A program made the position numbers and the translations under genes. From Erysipelothrix anatis (GTDB lineage Bacteria > Bacillota_I > Bacilli_A > Erysipelotrichales > Erysipelotrichaceae), in the NCBI RefSeq assembly GCF_009828745.1, contig NZ_WTSX01000002.1, forward strand, positions 152,510 through 216,509: a stretch of DNA of 64,000 nt, written 5' to 3'. Shown piece by piece: positions 34,407-43,374 of the stretch. Below the pieces are notes generated by a model. That model was given only the letters and a program-made list of their open reading frames with translations, had not been told where the DNA came from and did not search any database. The stretch's first letter is position 1, and the number at the start of each line of letters is the position of its first letter.

Positions 34407-34420
34407 CTTGGTATATCAAC
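34407..34420. promoter_or_regulatory. Operator-like site before the GH125-GH38 operon
   Basis: CTTGGTATATCAAC contains TTGGTATATCA, identical to the copy at 34273. It sits 14 bases before the GH125 start, overlapping the leader just upstream of the AGGAGGA ribosome site. A repressor here would act as a roadblock or cover the start point. Confidence 0.6.
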
Positions 34421-34433
34421 TTTAGGAGGAACT

Positions 34434-35723
34434 ATGACAGTCTATAAAGAAATGCCAAAATCCGTACGTGATTTTATGAATGAAATTGCTGAACTTTGTG
34501 GTGAAGAACACAAAGGGTGGTCAGAAATATTTGAAAACGTGTATTCAAATACACTGCTTACAACAATCAAACGTATCAGTGAAGACGATACATATGTACT
34601 GACAGGAGATATTCCGGCAATGTGGCTTCGTGATTCAACAGCCCAAGTACGTCCATATCTTCCTATTGCTGAACGTGATGCAGATATTCAAGCCATGATT
34701 CGTGGTGTTATCTCGCGTCAATTTGACATGATTCTACATGATCCTTATGCCAATGCATTTAACGAAGATGCGAATGGTGCAGGTCATCAAACTGATGATA
34801 CAACCATGACCCCTCTCATTTGGGAACGCAAATATGAAATCGATTCATTATGCTACCCAATTCAACTTTCTTATCTTTACTATCAACATACTCAAGATGC
34901 AACAATCTTTGACGATCGCTTCAAACAAGTCGCACAAACAGTCATTGATTTATGGGTAGTCGAGCAAGACCATACGCAATCCCCATACAACTTTGAACGT
35001 CCAACAGACCGAAAAGAAGACACATTAACCAATGGTGGTCGTGGTGGTGAAGTTGCCCGCACGGGTATGACTTGGTCAGGATTTAGACCAAGTGATGATG
35101 CGTGTGAATACAACTACTTAGTACCATCAAATATGTTTGCGGTTGTTGTTCTAGAATATATGGAAACGATCTTTACGACCATAAATGTTGATGCAAACTT
35201 AGCAAATCAAGCACAACAACTCAAACTTGAAATTAAGAAAGGTATCGAAGACTTTGCCGTATTCTCAAATGGTGAAAAAGATATTTATGCCTATGAAGTT
35301 GACGGCTTAGGTAATGCCCTATTAATTGATGATCCAAACGTACCAAGCCTTCTTGCAGCTCCATACTTGGGATTCTGTGATGTCGATGATGTTCTGTATC
35401 AAAATACGCGTGATCACATATTAAGTCCTAAAAATAAATATTTCTATGAAGGACAATTTGCACGTGGATGTGGTAGTTCACATACCCCAGAAGGTTACAT
35501 TTGGCCAATCGCATTATCAATCGAAGGCTTAACAACCAATGATAAAGATGCAAAAGCAGCAATCCTAAATACACTAGTAGCCACCGATGGTGGAACAAAA
35601 ATGATGCACGAAAGTTTCGATGTCAATAATCCTACCAACTTCACTCGTGAGTGGTTCTCATGGGCAAACATGATGTTCTGTGAACTTGTCATGGATTTCT
35701 TCGATATAAAGGTTAAACGATAA
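34434..35723 (+). CDS. GH125 exo-alpha-1,6-mannosidase
   Basis: A 429-aa inverting enzyme of family 125 (formerly DUF1237), which removes non-reducing alpha-1,6-mannose from N-glycan cores. Family marks are TGDIPAMWLRDSTAQVRPYL (about residues 60-79) and FNEDANGAGHQTDDT, with the (alpha/alpha)6 barrel ending NPTNFTREWFSWANMMF. It has no signal peptide. It is the first gene of the six-gene mannose operon, with an AGGAGGA ribosome site and the operator-like repeat directly upstream. The GH38 gene starts 1 base after its stop. Confidence 0.94.
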   Translation: MTVYKEMPKSVRDFMNEIAELCGEEHKGWSEIFENVYSNTLLTTIKRISEDDTYVLTGDIPAMWLRDSTAQVRPYLPIAERDADIQAMIRGVISRQFDMILHDPYANAFNEDANGAGHQTDDTTMTPLIWERKYEIDSLCYPIQLSYLYYQHTQDATIFDDRFKQVAQTVIDLWVVEQDHTQSPYNFERPTDRKEDTLTNGGRGGEVARTGMTWSGFRPSDDACEYNYLVPSNMFAVVVLEYMETIFTTINVDANLANQAQQLKLEIKKGIEDFAVFSNGEKDIYAYEVDGLGNALLIDDPNVPSLLAAPYLGFCDVDDVLYQNTRDHILSPKNKYFYEGQFARGCGSSHTPEGYIWPIALSIEGLTTNDKDAKAAILNTLVATDGGTKMMHESFDVNNPTNFTREWFSWANMMFCELVMDFFDIKVKR

Positions 35724-35724
35724 T

Positions 35725-38391
35725 ATGAAAAAAACAGTACATATCATTTCACATAGCCACTGGGATCGTGAGTGGTACATGCCATATGAGCAACATCATA
35801 TGCGCTTAATCGAACTCTTCGATGACTTATTCGACGTTTTTGAAAATGATCCAGGATATAAAAGCTATCACCTCGATGGTCAAACAATATCATTGGATGA
35901 CTATCTTGAAGTGCGTCCAGAAAACCGTGAAAAACTAGAAAAACTTGTTCGTGACAAAAAACTCTTCATTGGACCATTCTATATTCTACAAGATGATTTC
36001 TTGATTAGTGCTGAGGCAAATGCACGAAACATGCTTGTTGGTCTCGATGAGAGCTATAAATGGGGTGAACCCGTAAAACTTGGTTATTTCCCAGATACAT
36101 TTGGAAACATGGGACAAGCACCACAAATGATGAAACAAGGAAATATGGATGCAGTTGCATATGGCCGCGGGGTCAAAACGACAGGATTCAATAACGTTGT
36201 TGTCGATGAAGATTACACATCAAAGTACTCTGAAATTAACTGGGAAGGTGCTGATGGTACTGAAATCTTCAGTATCTTATTTGCCAACTGGTATAGCAAT
36301 GGTAATGAAATCCCAGCTGAACGAGAAGCGGCAATTGCATTTTGGGATAAGAAACTTGCTGATGCAGAACGTTATGCATCAACACCACACCTTCTCATGA
36401 TGAATGGTGTTGACCATCAACCAATTCAAAAGGACGTGGCAAAAGCCATCGCTCTTGCCAATGAACTGTATCCAGACTACGAATTCGTTCATAGTAACTT
36501 TCCGGATTATATCGAAGCTGTCAAAGCGACACTTCCTGAAGATATCGGGACCGTTAAAGGTGAATTAACAAGTCAAGAAACAGATGGTTGGTATACGTTA
36601 GCGAATACATCATCATCACGAATTTACTTAAAACAAGAAAACGTTGCGGTTCAAAATCTTCTAGAACGTATAACCGAACCTTTAGCTACAATTGCGACCG
36701 ATGTAACAGGTCACTATCCACATGAAATGTTGCGTTATGCTTGGAAAAAGCTAATGCAAAACCATCCTCATGATTCAATTTGCGGATGTGGTGTTGATAG
36801 TATTCACCGTGGCATGATGACTCGTTTTGAAGATGCAAAACAAGTTGGTAATTTTGTGCGTGACGAAGCACTTCGCCATATTGAAACTGCTTTAAATACA
36901 GACGTTTTCCCGGAAGCATCACGTCCCTTTGTTGTTTTCAATACAGAAGGTCAAGAAAAGTCCGGTTTAGTCGAAGTTGAAGTAGAGTGGGAACGAATCC
37001 CATTTAATGATCGTAAACCGCAGGAAAACTACTATGAACTTGTCGAAAAAGGGACGCCAGATGTCCTCGTAATCAATGAAAGTGGGAAATCGGTACCTTT
37101 TGAAATCGTAAGTTCAGATGTGAAGTACAACTACGATTTACCAAAGGATGCTTTCCGTAAACCTCATTTTGCACGCTACATCACCGTACGTCTAAATATG
37201 ACAATGATGCCGTCTTTCTCATGGGAGACATTTGCACTAGTTGAAGGAAAACCTGAACCACTCACATCATCATTCGAAGGATTGGAAAACGCATCATTAC
37301 GCGTATCCATCTCGAATACTGGACAAATCGATATTGAAGATAAAGTACACGGTCATACTTATGAAGATGTTCTTTATTTTGATGATGCTGGTGATATCGG
37401 CAATGAGTATATCTTTAAGCAGTCGCATGACGGAACATTCATCACTTCTAAAGGACTGGATGCAACAGTAACGGTACTTGATGATACTGCTTTAGTGAAA
37501 CGCGTGAAGATGACCCAAACGATGATGATTCCTGAAGCGGCTGAGGATCTGCTCAAAATTGAACAAGAATCAGTGACGGAAATGCGTGAGCGCTTATCAA
37601 AACGCTCAACAAAACTTATCCCATTGACACTCGAAACAATGATGACACTTGAGGCAGACAGCCCAATTCTAAAATTTGAGACACGCTTTAATAATCAAGC
37701 GAAGGATCATCGTGTGCGCGCAATTTTCAACAGTTCAATGTCGGTACCAACACATGAATCTGAAAGTATTTATGAAGTTGTAACACGTCCCAATGCAGTC
37801 TCAAAATCATGGCAAAATCCAACAAACCCACAACACCAACAAGCTTTCTCCGCCATTACAACAGACGAAAAAGGAATGATTGTTGGAAATACAGGATTGC
37901 ATGAATATGAGGTATTGGATAATCAGTATCTTGCAGTCACAATTCACCGCGGTACTGGCGAAATGGGCGATTGGGGATATTTCCCAACACCGGAAGCACA
38001 AGTTCTTGGTGAAACAACGGTGTCTTATGCTGTAAGTTTCCATGGTCGTGATGACAAACATGATTACTACCGTGCGATGAAAGGAATTCAGGTTCCATTC
38101 ATCACTACACAGGCTGCTGTTCATTCAGGAACATTCGCAAGTAAACATCAATACCTTGTTGTCGATGCACCAGACGCATATGTAACATCACTCAAACGTA
38201 AAGAACACGAAACTGATATCATGGTTCGCCTGTTCAACTTGAGTAATGACGATGCTACAACAATTCATGTCGATTTTGAAGGCACACAACTTTATGATTC
38301 CAGTCTCCTTGAAATCGTCACGGACAAACCATACGATACAACGCTCAAAGCCGCTGAGATTCGTACAATTCGTATTCCAGATGTCAAATAA
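35725..38391 (+). CDS. GH38 alpha-mannosidase
   Basis: An 888-aa zinc-dependent retaining alpha-mannosidase of family 38. The metal-binding HSHWDREWYMPYEQ is at residues 10-23. The nucleophile Asp lies in YFPDTFGNMGQAPQ near residue 118, and HDSICGCGVD is the conserved histidine stretch near 345. It is similar in organisation to bacterial MngB-type and streptococcal enzymes acting on alpha-1,3 or alpha-1,6-mannose. There is no signal peptide. It is the second gene of the mannose operon; GH1 begins 1 base after the TAA, so translation is coupled. Confidence 0.94.
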   Translation: MKKTVHIISHSHWDREWYMPYEQHHMRLIELFDDLFDVFENDPGYKSYHLDGQTISLDDYLEVRPENREKLEKLVRDKKLFIGPFYILQDDFLISAEANARNMLVGLDESYKWGEPVKLGYFPDTFGNMGQAPQMMKQGNMDAVAYGRGVKTTGFNNVVVDEDYTSKYSEINWEGADGTEIFSILFANWYSNGNEIPAEREAAIAFWDKKLADAERYASTPHLLMMNGVDHQPIQKDVAKAIALANELYPDYEFVHSNFPDYIEAVKATLPEDIGTVKGELTSQETDGWYTLANTSSSRIYLKQENVAVQNLLERITEPLATIATDVTGHYPHEMLRYAWKKLMQNHPHDSICGCGVDSIHRGMMTRFEDAKQVGNFVRDEALRHIETALNTDVFPEASRPFVVFNTEGQEKSGLVEVEVEWERIPFNDRKPQENYYELVEKGTPDVLVINESGKSVPFEIVSSDVKYNYDLPKDAFRKPHFARYITVRLNMTMMPSFSWETFALVEGKPEPLTSSFEGLENASLRVSISNTGQIDIEDKVHGHTYEDVLYFDDAGDIGNEYIFKQSHDGTFITSKGLDATVTVLDDTALVKRVKMTQTMMIPEAAEDLLKIEQESVTEMRERLSKRSTKLIPLTLETMMTLEADSPILKFETRFNNQAKDHRVRAIFNSSMSVPTHESESIYEVVTRPNAVSKSWQNPTNPQHQQAFSAITTDEKGMIVGNTGLHEYEVLDNQYLAVTIHRGTGEMGDWGYFPTPEAQVLGETTVSYAVSFHGRDDKHDYYRAMKGIQVPFITTQAAVHSGTFASKHQYLVVDAPDAYVTSLKRKEHETDIMVRLFNLSNDDATTIHVDFEGTQLYDSSLLEIVTDKPYDTTLKAAEIRTIRIPDVK

Positions 38392-38392
38392 A

Positions 38393-39769
38393 ATGAAATT
38401 TCCAAAAGACTTTCTGTGGGGTGCAGCGGCTTCTGCACCTCAAACAGAAGGGTCTAACCTAAGTGGTGGGAAGTCATTAAATACATGGGATAAATGGTTT
38501 GAATTGAGCCCTGAGCGGTTTGATCAAAACGTGGGTCCGCAAACAACTTCAGACGTCTACAAACTTTACAAAGAAGATGTCCAGCGCATGCGCGATATGA
38601 ATCTAAACTCGTATCGAACATCGATTTCGTGGACCCGATTATTGCCGGATGGCAAAACACTGAATCAAGAAGCAGTCACATACTATCGTGATTACTTCCA
38701 AACAATGATTGATAAAGGCATTCATCCAATTATTAACTTATTTCACTTCGATATGCCGTGGTGGATGATGGAAAAGGGTGGATGGACCAATGCAGAAGTT
38801 ACGGACCATTTTGCCTTCTATGCCCAAACATGTATCGAAGAATTTGGAGATTTAGTCAAAGACTGGACAACATTTAACGAACCCATTGTTCACGTTGAAT
38901 GCAGTTATTTGTATGAATTTCATTATCCCGCGATTGTTGATTTCAAACTTGCTATTTTGGCGGGATACAACACGATTTTAGCCCATGCGAAAGCTATCAA
39001 GGCAATGCGTAATGTTCGTTCAGACATTCGTATTGGAACCATTTTAAACTTAACCCCGGTCTATGGTCGCTCTGATTCAGAAGATGATATCCAAGCAACT
39101 CGGATTGCGAATGCTTTAAACATCACGAGTTTTATGGATGCAATGGTCAAAGGAACGTTTGATCCCTTCATGGTCAATCTTCTAAAAGAACATGAACTAC
39201 TTCCCGAAACTGATGCAAAAGATTTAGAAATTATTCGGGAAAATACAGCTGAATTCTTAGGCGTTAACTATTATCAACCACGCCGTGTTCAAGCACCTTC
39301 GAAGAAACTCGTGGGTCTTGCAACAATGCCAGAAGATTTCTACGAAGCCTATGCTTGGCCAGAACGTCGTATGAATCCATATCGCGGTTGGGAGATATAT
39401 CCTGAAGCGATTAAAGATATCGCTAACCTCATCACAACGAAGTATGACAACATGCCGTGGTATGTATCAGAAAATGGCATGGGTGTCGCAGATGAGGCCC
39501 GCTTTAAGGATGAAGATGGCATGATTCAAGATGCCTATCGAATTGAATTCGTTGAAGAACACCTACATTACCTATCTGAAGCAATTGCTGATGGCGCAAA
39601 CTGCTTTGGCTATCACATGTGGACATTTGTGGATTGTTGGTCATGGCTCAATGGCTACCGTAACCGTTATGGATTCTACAGTGTCGACCTAGAAACACAA
39701 AAACGAACACCTAAAGCAAGTAGCTTCTGGATGCGTGACTTTATTCAATTTCAACAGGAAGGGGAATAG
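38393..39769 (+). CDS. GH1 family beta-glycosidase (candidate beta-mannosidase)
   Basis: A 458-aa family 1 retaining beta-glycosidase. The acid/base Glu163 is in TFNEP and the nucleophile Glu in YVSENGMG. The typical start MKFPKDFLWGAAASAPQTEG fixes ATG 38393; reading from 38246 would run through the GH38 end and is rejected. It lacks a clear 6-phospho signature that I could verify. Between alpha-mannosidases and mannose kinases, the remaining core bond it could break is Man-beta-1,4-GlcNAc, so beta-mannosidase is plausible but inferred. It overlaps no neighbour, and the ROK kinase gene starts 4 bases after its stop. Confidence 0.88.
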   Translation: MKFPKDFLWGAAASAPQTEGSNLSGGKSLNTWDKWFELSPERFDQNVGPQTTSDVYKLYKEDVQRMRDMNLNSYRTSISWTRLLPDGKTLNQEAVTYYRDYFQTMIDKGIHPIINLFHFDMPWWMMEKGGWTNAEVTDHFAFYAQTCIEEFGDLVKDWTTFNEPIVHVECSYLYEFHYPAIVDFKLAILAGYNTILAHAKAIKAMRNVRSDIRIGTILNLTPVYGRSDSEDDIQATRIANALNITSFMDAMVKGTFDPFMVNLLKEHELLPETDAKDLEIIRENTAEFLGVNYYQPRRVQAPSKKLVGLATMPEDFYEAYAWPERRMNPYRGWEIYPEAIKDIANLITTKYDNMPWYVSENGMGVADEARFKDEDGMIQDAYRIEFVEEHLHYLSEAIADGANCFGYHMWTFVDCWSWLNGYRNRYGFYSVDLETQKRTPKASSFWMRDFIQFQQEGE

Positions 39770-39773
39770 GAAC

Positions 39774-40655
39774 ATGGCAATACTAGCATTTGATATGGGA
39801 GGAAGTGCAGTCAAGTACGGTATCTGGAATAATGATACGCTCGAAATGACAGATCAGTTCAAAACACCGGCAACATGGGATGAAATGAAAGAAATCCTCA
39901 AGCAAACTTATCAGAATCTCAAAGCAACTTTTGATATTTCAGGTATCGCCCTTTCAGCTCCAGGAAGTGTTGATGTTGCGAAAGGGGTTATCGGCGGGAT
40001 TTCAGCAATCGAATATATTCACCATTTCCCAATTGTGGAAGATCTTGAATCCGTTTTTGGTTTACCGGTAAGTATCGATAACGATGCCAACTGTGCCGCC
40101 CTTGCGGAAACATGGAAAGGTGTTGCACGTGGTGAATCAAACGTACTATTTGTAGTTGTTGGAACAGGAATTGGAGGTGCGGTCATCGTCGATGGCGAAA
40201 TCCAAAGAGGTCATAATCTTTTTGGTGGTGAATTTGGCTGCATGATCCTTGACGGAAAACAATCGTTTAGTATGCTTGGGACCGCTGTCCATATGGCTGA
40301 ACGCTACGCACGTCGTCTCAAAATTCCCGAAGATAGCATAACGGGTGCAGAAGTATTTGACCGCGCAAAAGCAGGAGATGCACTCGCTATAGACGAGGTT
40401 AATAATTTCTACGATTATCTCTCGTTAGGTCTCTATAATTTACAATTTACGACAGACCCAAGCTCCATCATTATTGGTGGCGGTGTTAGCCAAAACCCAG
40501 ATTTAATACCTGCAGTTACAACACGAATACAAGATATGTTAAGCAATGCAGGTCTTGAAAGTGTCGATGTATCGATTAAGGCGTGTCATTTCCTCAATGA
40601 TGCTAATTTAGTCGGAGCAGTGGCTGCATTTCAAACACAGAAGGGAGCACAATAA
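39774..40655 (+). CDS. ROK family sugar kinase 1
   Basis: A 293-aa ROK kinase. The ATP phosphate motif DMGGSAVKYGIW starts at residue 5. The substrate Asp-Asn-Asp is in SIDNDANCAALAETW near residue 104, with VVGTGIGGAVIVDG following. The zinc motif CxCGxxGC of many ROK proteins is absent; the corresponding segment is GHNLFGGEFGCMI. Start ATG 39774 follows GGAAGGGGAATAGG. With another ROK kinase and ManA downstream it likely phosphorylates mannose or another glycan-derived hexose to the 6-phosphate. Confidence 0.88.
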   Translation: MAILAFDMGGSAVKYGIWNNDTLEMTDQFKTPATWDEMKEILKQTYQNLKATFDISGIALSAPGSVDVAKGVIGGISAIEYIHHFPIVEDLESVFGLPVSIDNDANCAALAETWKGVARGESNVLFVVVGTGIGGAVIVDGEIQRGHNLFGGEFGCMILDGKQSFSMLGTAVHMAERYARRLKIPEDSITGAEVFDRAKAGDALAIDEVNNFYDYLSLGLYNLQFTTDPSSIIIGGGVSQNPDLIPAVTTRIQDMLSNAGLESVDVSIKACHFLNDANLVGAVAAFQTQKGAQ

Positions 40656-40657
40656 TT

Positions 40658-41563
40658 ATGAAATATGCTGCAAGCGTTGATATTGGAGGAACATCCACTC
40701 GTGTTGCTCTAATAAGTCAAACAGGCGAAATTATTGAACGTCAGTCCTTCACCACGTTGGGCGACAATCCACACGCGACACTTGAAGGAATTTACGATAT
40801 TATTCAAGGTTTTAGTGAGCCCTGTGTTGGTGTTGGTGTGTCCTGCCCGGGCCCTTTAGATTTAAAGAAGGGAATCGTCCTCACGCCGCCAAACTTAACA
40901 GGATGGCATTACTTTAAATTTAAAGAAGAAGCTGAAAAGCTTTGGAATTTACCCGTAATTTTAGAAAATGATGCAAACTTAGCGGGGTATGCCGAAGCCA
41001 TGAAAGGTGCTGGTGTTGGTGAAGATGTAGTTCAGTACTTTACCATAAGTACAGGACTGGGTGGTGGCTTGGTCATCAACGAAAATATCTTTCTAGGATC
41101 ACACGGTTTTGCGCAAGAGGTGGCCAATGCTATTTTATGGAAAGACGGCCCACAGTTGGGTGATTTAAAACCCGGGTCCGTAGAATCGATTTGCAGTGGG
41201 ACCGCAATTACACAACGTGCCAAACAACAAGGACTCGATGCCCAACATGCTGGGGATGTTTATCAACTTGCACAATCAGGCAATATGGTCGCAGAAGCTA
41301 TCATTGATGATGCAATTGAATATCTTGCGAACATGATTGCGATTGTGATTGGAGTCATCGATCCCGGTGTTGTTGTGTTGGGTGGTGGTGTTGCGTTGAA
41401 AATTCCAAACTTTGTAGAAAAAGTCACTGAACGTGTTCAAACCAAAGTCTATGCTGTCCAAGTTGAAAATGTAAATATTAAACGCGCGGAACTAGGCGAC
41501 GACAATGGTCTAATCGGCGGTGGTTTATATGCCTTCAATGTATTTGCTGGAGGTATGATATGA
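40658..41563 (+). CDS. ROK family sugar kinase 2
   Basis: A 301-aa ROK kinase, second in tandem. It has DIGGTSTRVALI (residues 7-18), VGVSCPGPLD, ENDANLAGYAEAMKG with the catalytic Asp, and STGLGGGLVINE. The zinc-binding CxCGxxGC is again missing, although the SICSGTA motif is retained. Sequence similarity to kinase 1 is low by eye, so this is not a recent duplication. The pair may split mannose and GlcNAc between them. It overlaps manA by 4 bases (ATGA). Confidence 0.88.
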   Translation: MKYAASVDIGGTSTRVALISQTGEIIERQSFTTLGDNPHATLEGIYDIIQGFSEPCVGVGVSCPGPLDLKKGIVLTPPNLTGWHYFKFKEEAEKLWNLPVILENDANLAGYAEAMKGAGVGEDVVQYFTISTGLGGGLVINENIFLGSHGFAQEVANAILWKDGPQLGDLKPGSVESICSGTAITQRAKQQGLDAQHAGDVYQLAQSGNMVAEAIIDDAIEYLANMIAIVIGVIDPGVVVLGGGVALKIPNFVEKVTERVQTKVYAVQVENVNIKRAELGDDNGLIGGGLYAFNVFAGGMI

Positions 41564-42522
41564 GCGTAATCAAGCTATCACCATCTTATAAAGACTATCT
41601 TTGGGGTGGTAGTAAACTCAAAGAATTCTATCGCAAAGAAACATTATTAACGCCACTTGCCGAAAGCTGGGAAATATCGACCCATAAAGATGGACCCAGT
41701 TATCTTGTGGACTATCCAGGTGTAGAGAAGACATTACCAGAATACATTGCTGTCCAAGGTCGCCACGTTCTTGGTACCAAAGGACAAGCATTTGAATACT
41801 TTCCAATCCTCGTTAAATTTATTGATGCTAAACAAGACTTATCCATTCAAGTCCATCCTGAGGACGCGTATGCTAAAGTTCATGAAAATGAGTATGGTAA
41901 AACAGAAATGTGGTATATCTTGGAAGCAGAACCCGGTGCATCCATCTACTATGGTACAAAGACATCACTAAGCAAAGAAGCATACAAGGAAGCGATTGAA
42001 ACGAACACCATCCTCGATGTTCTCAATAAAGTTCCAGTAAGCAAAGGTGACGTAATTTTCGTTGAAGCGGGTACGATTCATGCAATTGGTGCCGGAATCG
42101 TTATCTGTGAAATCCAACAAAATTCAAATACAACGTATCGTGTCTACGATTTTAATCGTAAAGACGCAAATGGTAATTTACGCGAATTGCATATTCAACA
42201 AGCAATCGACGTATCAAATCTAGAACCCAAAGATACATCATTTGAAGCTCAGGAACCCTTCGTTGTTTCCGATGGCTACCAAAGTCGAATTCTTGTAAGT
42301 TGTGACTACTTTACAACTACGGAAGTCATTCTCGATGACTTCAAAAACTATTATCTTGATGATACATCATTTGAAGGAATTGTAGTTGTTGATGGCTATC
42401 TCACCATCACTCAAAATGGCACAGTCGTTGAGCTTAAAAAAGGCGAATCAGCTTTCATTGATGCTAATACGCCAAACATTAAAATAAGTGGTGTTGCCCG
42501 TTACTTATCAATAAGAGTATAA
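41560..42522 (+). CDS. manA: Mannose-6-phosphate isomerase, class I
   Basis: A 320-aa zinc cupin enzyme interconverting mannose-6-phosphate and fructose-6-phosphate, the entry of mannose into glycolysis. Zinc ligands are in DLSIQVHPEDAYA (Gln, His) and KTEMWYILEAEPG (Glu). The catalytic region VFVEAGTIHAIGAGIVICEI has the family P/A-G-T-x-H-A-I-G motif. It is the short Firmicutes type. As last gene of the mannose operon it completes the route from released mannose through ROK phosphorylation to fructose-6-phosphate. A terminator follows. Confidence 0.95.
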   Translation: MSVIKLSPSYKDYLWGGSKLKEFYRKETLLTPLAESWEISTHKDGPSYLVDYPGVEKTLPEYIAVQGRHVLGTKGQAFEYFPILVKFIDAKQDLSIQVHPEDAYAKVHENEYGKTEMWYILEAEPGASIYYGTKTSLSKEAYKEAIETNTILDVLNKVPVSKGDVIFVEAGTIHAIGAGIVICEIQQNSNTTYRVYDFNRKDANGNLRELHIQQAIDVSNLEPKDTSFEAQEPFVVSDGYQSRILVSCDYFTTTEVILDDFKNYYLDDTSFEGIVVVDGYLTITQNGTVVELKKGESAFIDANTPNIKISGVARYLSIRV

Positions 42523-42523
42523 A

Positions 42524-42560
42524 AAAGAAGACACACGCATTAATGCGGTGTCTTCTTTTG
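42524..42560. terminator. Bidirectional terminator between manA and the orphan response regulator
   Basis: AAAAGAAGACAC and GTGTCTTCTTTT arms, with an inner CGCATTAATGCG pairing, form one long hairpin with A- and T-runs at the sides. Confidence 0.92.
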
Positions 42561-42574
42561 TGCTTCCTACACAA

Positions 42575-43261
42575 TTATACGCGGTGTGGGTTTTCGCTCC
42601 AGCGATAACCCTTACCACGTACAGTGTAGATTGAAGAAAGATTTAATTTCTTTCGGATATTCCGAATATGTACATCAACTTTACGTTCGAGCTCTTCAGA
42701 ATAGGGCTCGTTCCAGATGTTATCAATAATTTGACGCCGTGAAACGACATCACCACGGTTTGCTAAGAAATGGCCAATAATGCCAAGTTCAATCGGTGTC
42801 ATTGGAATATCAACACCATCTTTTGTGATGACTTGATTATCAACATCCATCAACATATTCTCTGAAATAGAGAACAATGAAAGTTGTGTTGATTTATCGA
42901 AGTAAGAATCGAACATGCGTTCCATATATGCAAGTAGAACATTAATGGATTTATTTTTTTCCCAAACGACATCGATATCTTCAGCAAGTGCTTCAATTTC
43001 AATTGCATCTGTAAGTGATGCTGTCATAAGTACAGTACGTGCTGTTGGTACCATGCGTTTCACTGATGCTAAAAGTTTGATTCCGTTTGTATCATCAAGA
43101 TCATATTCGGAAATGACGAGTAATGAATTTTTCATCGCAAATTGCTCAATGCCTTCCATGGCAGACGATGCGGTTAGCACTTTGTAGTTGTTTGCTTCAA
43201 GCCCTTTACTTAATGTTTCTAAATATTTTGAATCGCTATCAATAATTAATGTTGTTATCAT
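42575..43261 (-). CDS. Orphan OmpR/PhoB-type response regulator with altered phospho-acceptor
   Basis: A 228-aa protein with a receiver domain (1-115) and winged-helix DNA-binding domain (about 130-225; MTPIELGIIGHFLANRGDVV, VDVHIRNIRKKL, VRGKGYRW). The acidic pair DSD is at residues 8-10 and a Lys is at the end of the receiver. At the phospho-acceptor position, however, alignment of LLVISEYDLDDTNG with the family places Glu52 instead of Asp. No histidine kinase gene is adjacent. Such atypical receivers can act without phosphorylation. It is monocistronic with a CTCC-rich (GGAGG) leader. Confidence 0.85.
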   Translation of the reverse strand: MITTLIIDSDSKYLETLSKGLEANNYKVLTASSAMEGIEQFAMKNSLLVISEYDLDDTNGIKLLASVKRMVPTARTVLMTASLTDAIEIEALAEDIDVVWEKNKSINVLLAYMERMFDSYFDKSTQLSLFSISENMLMDVDNQVITKDGVDIPMTPIELGIIGHFLANRGDVVSRRQIIDNIWNEPYSEELERKVDVHIRNIRKKLNLSSIYTVRGKGYRWSENPHRV

Positions 43262-43347
43262 AATGACTAACCTCCTAACATCATCATATATAAACAGATT
43301 ATAAAGTTATGCAATCTGTCATTAAAGTATGAATTGGTGTTATAGAA

Positions 43348-43374
43348 AACAAAAAAACCGCATTCCGCGGTCTA
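43348..43374 (-). terminator. Terminator of the first DegV gene (minus strand)
   Basis: Read on the minus strand, ACCGC and GCGGT pair around GGAAT, followed by seven Ts. It overlaps the stop region of the DegV gene at 43372. Confidence 0.8.

Noticed and set aside
38246..38392. Upstream extension of the GH1 gene into the GH38 gene
   Set aside because: It is the other-frame shadow of the GH38 C-terminus. GH1 proteins begin at MKFPKDFLWG, here 38393.
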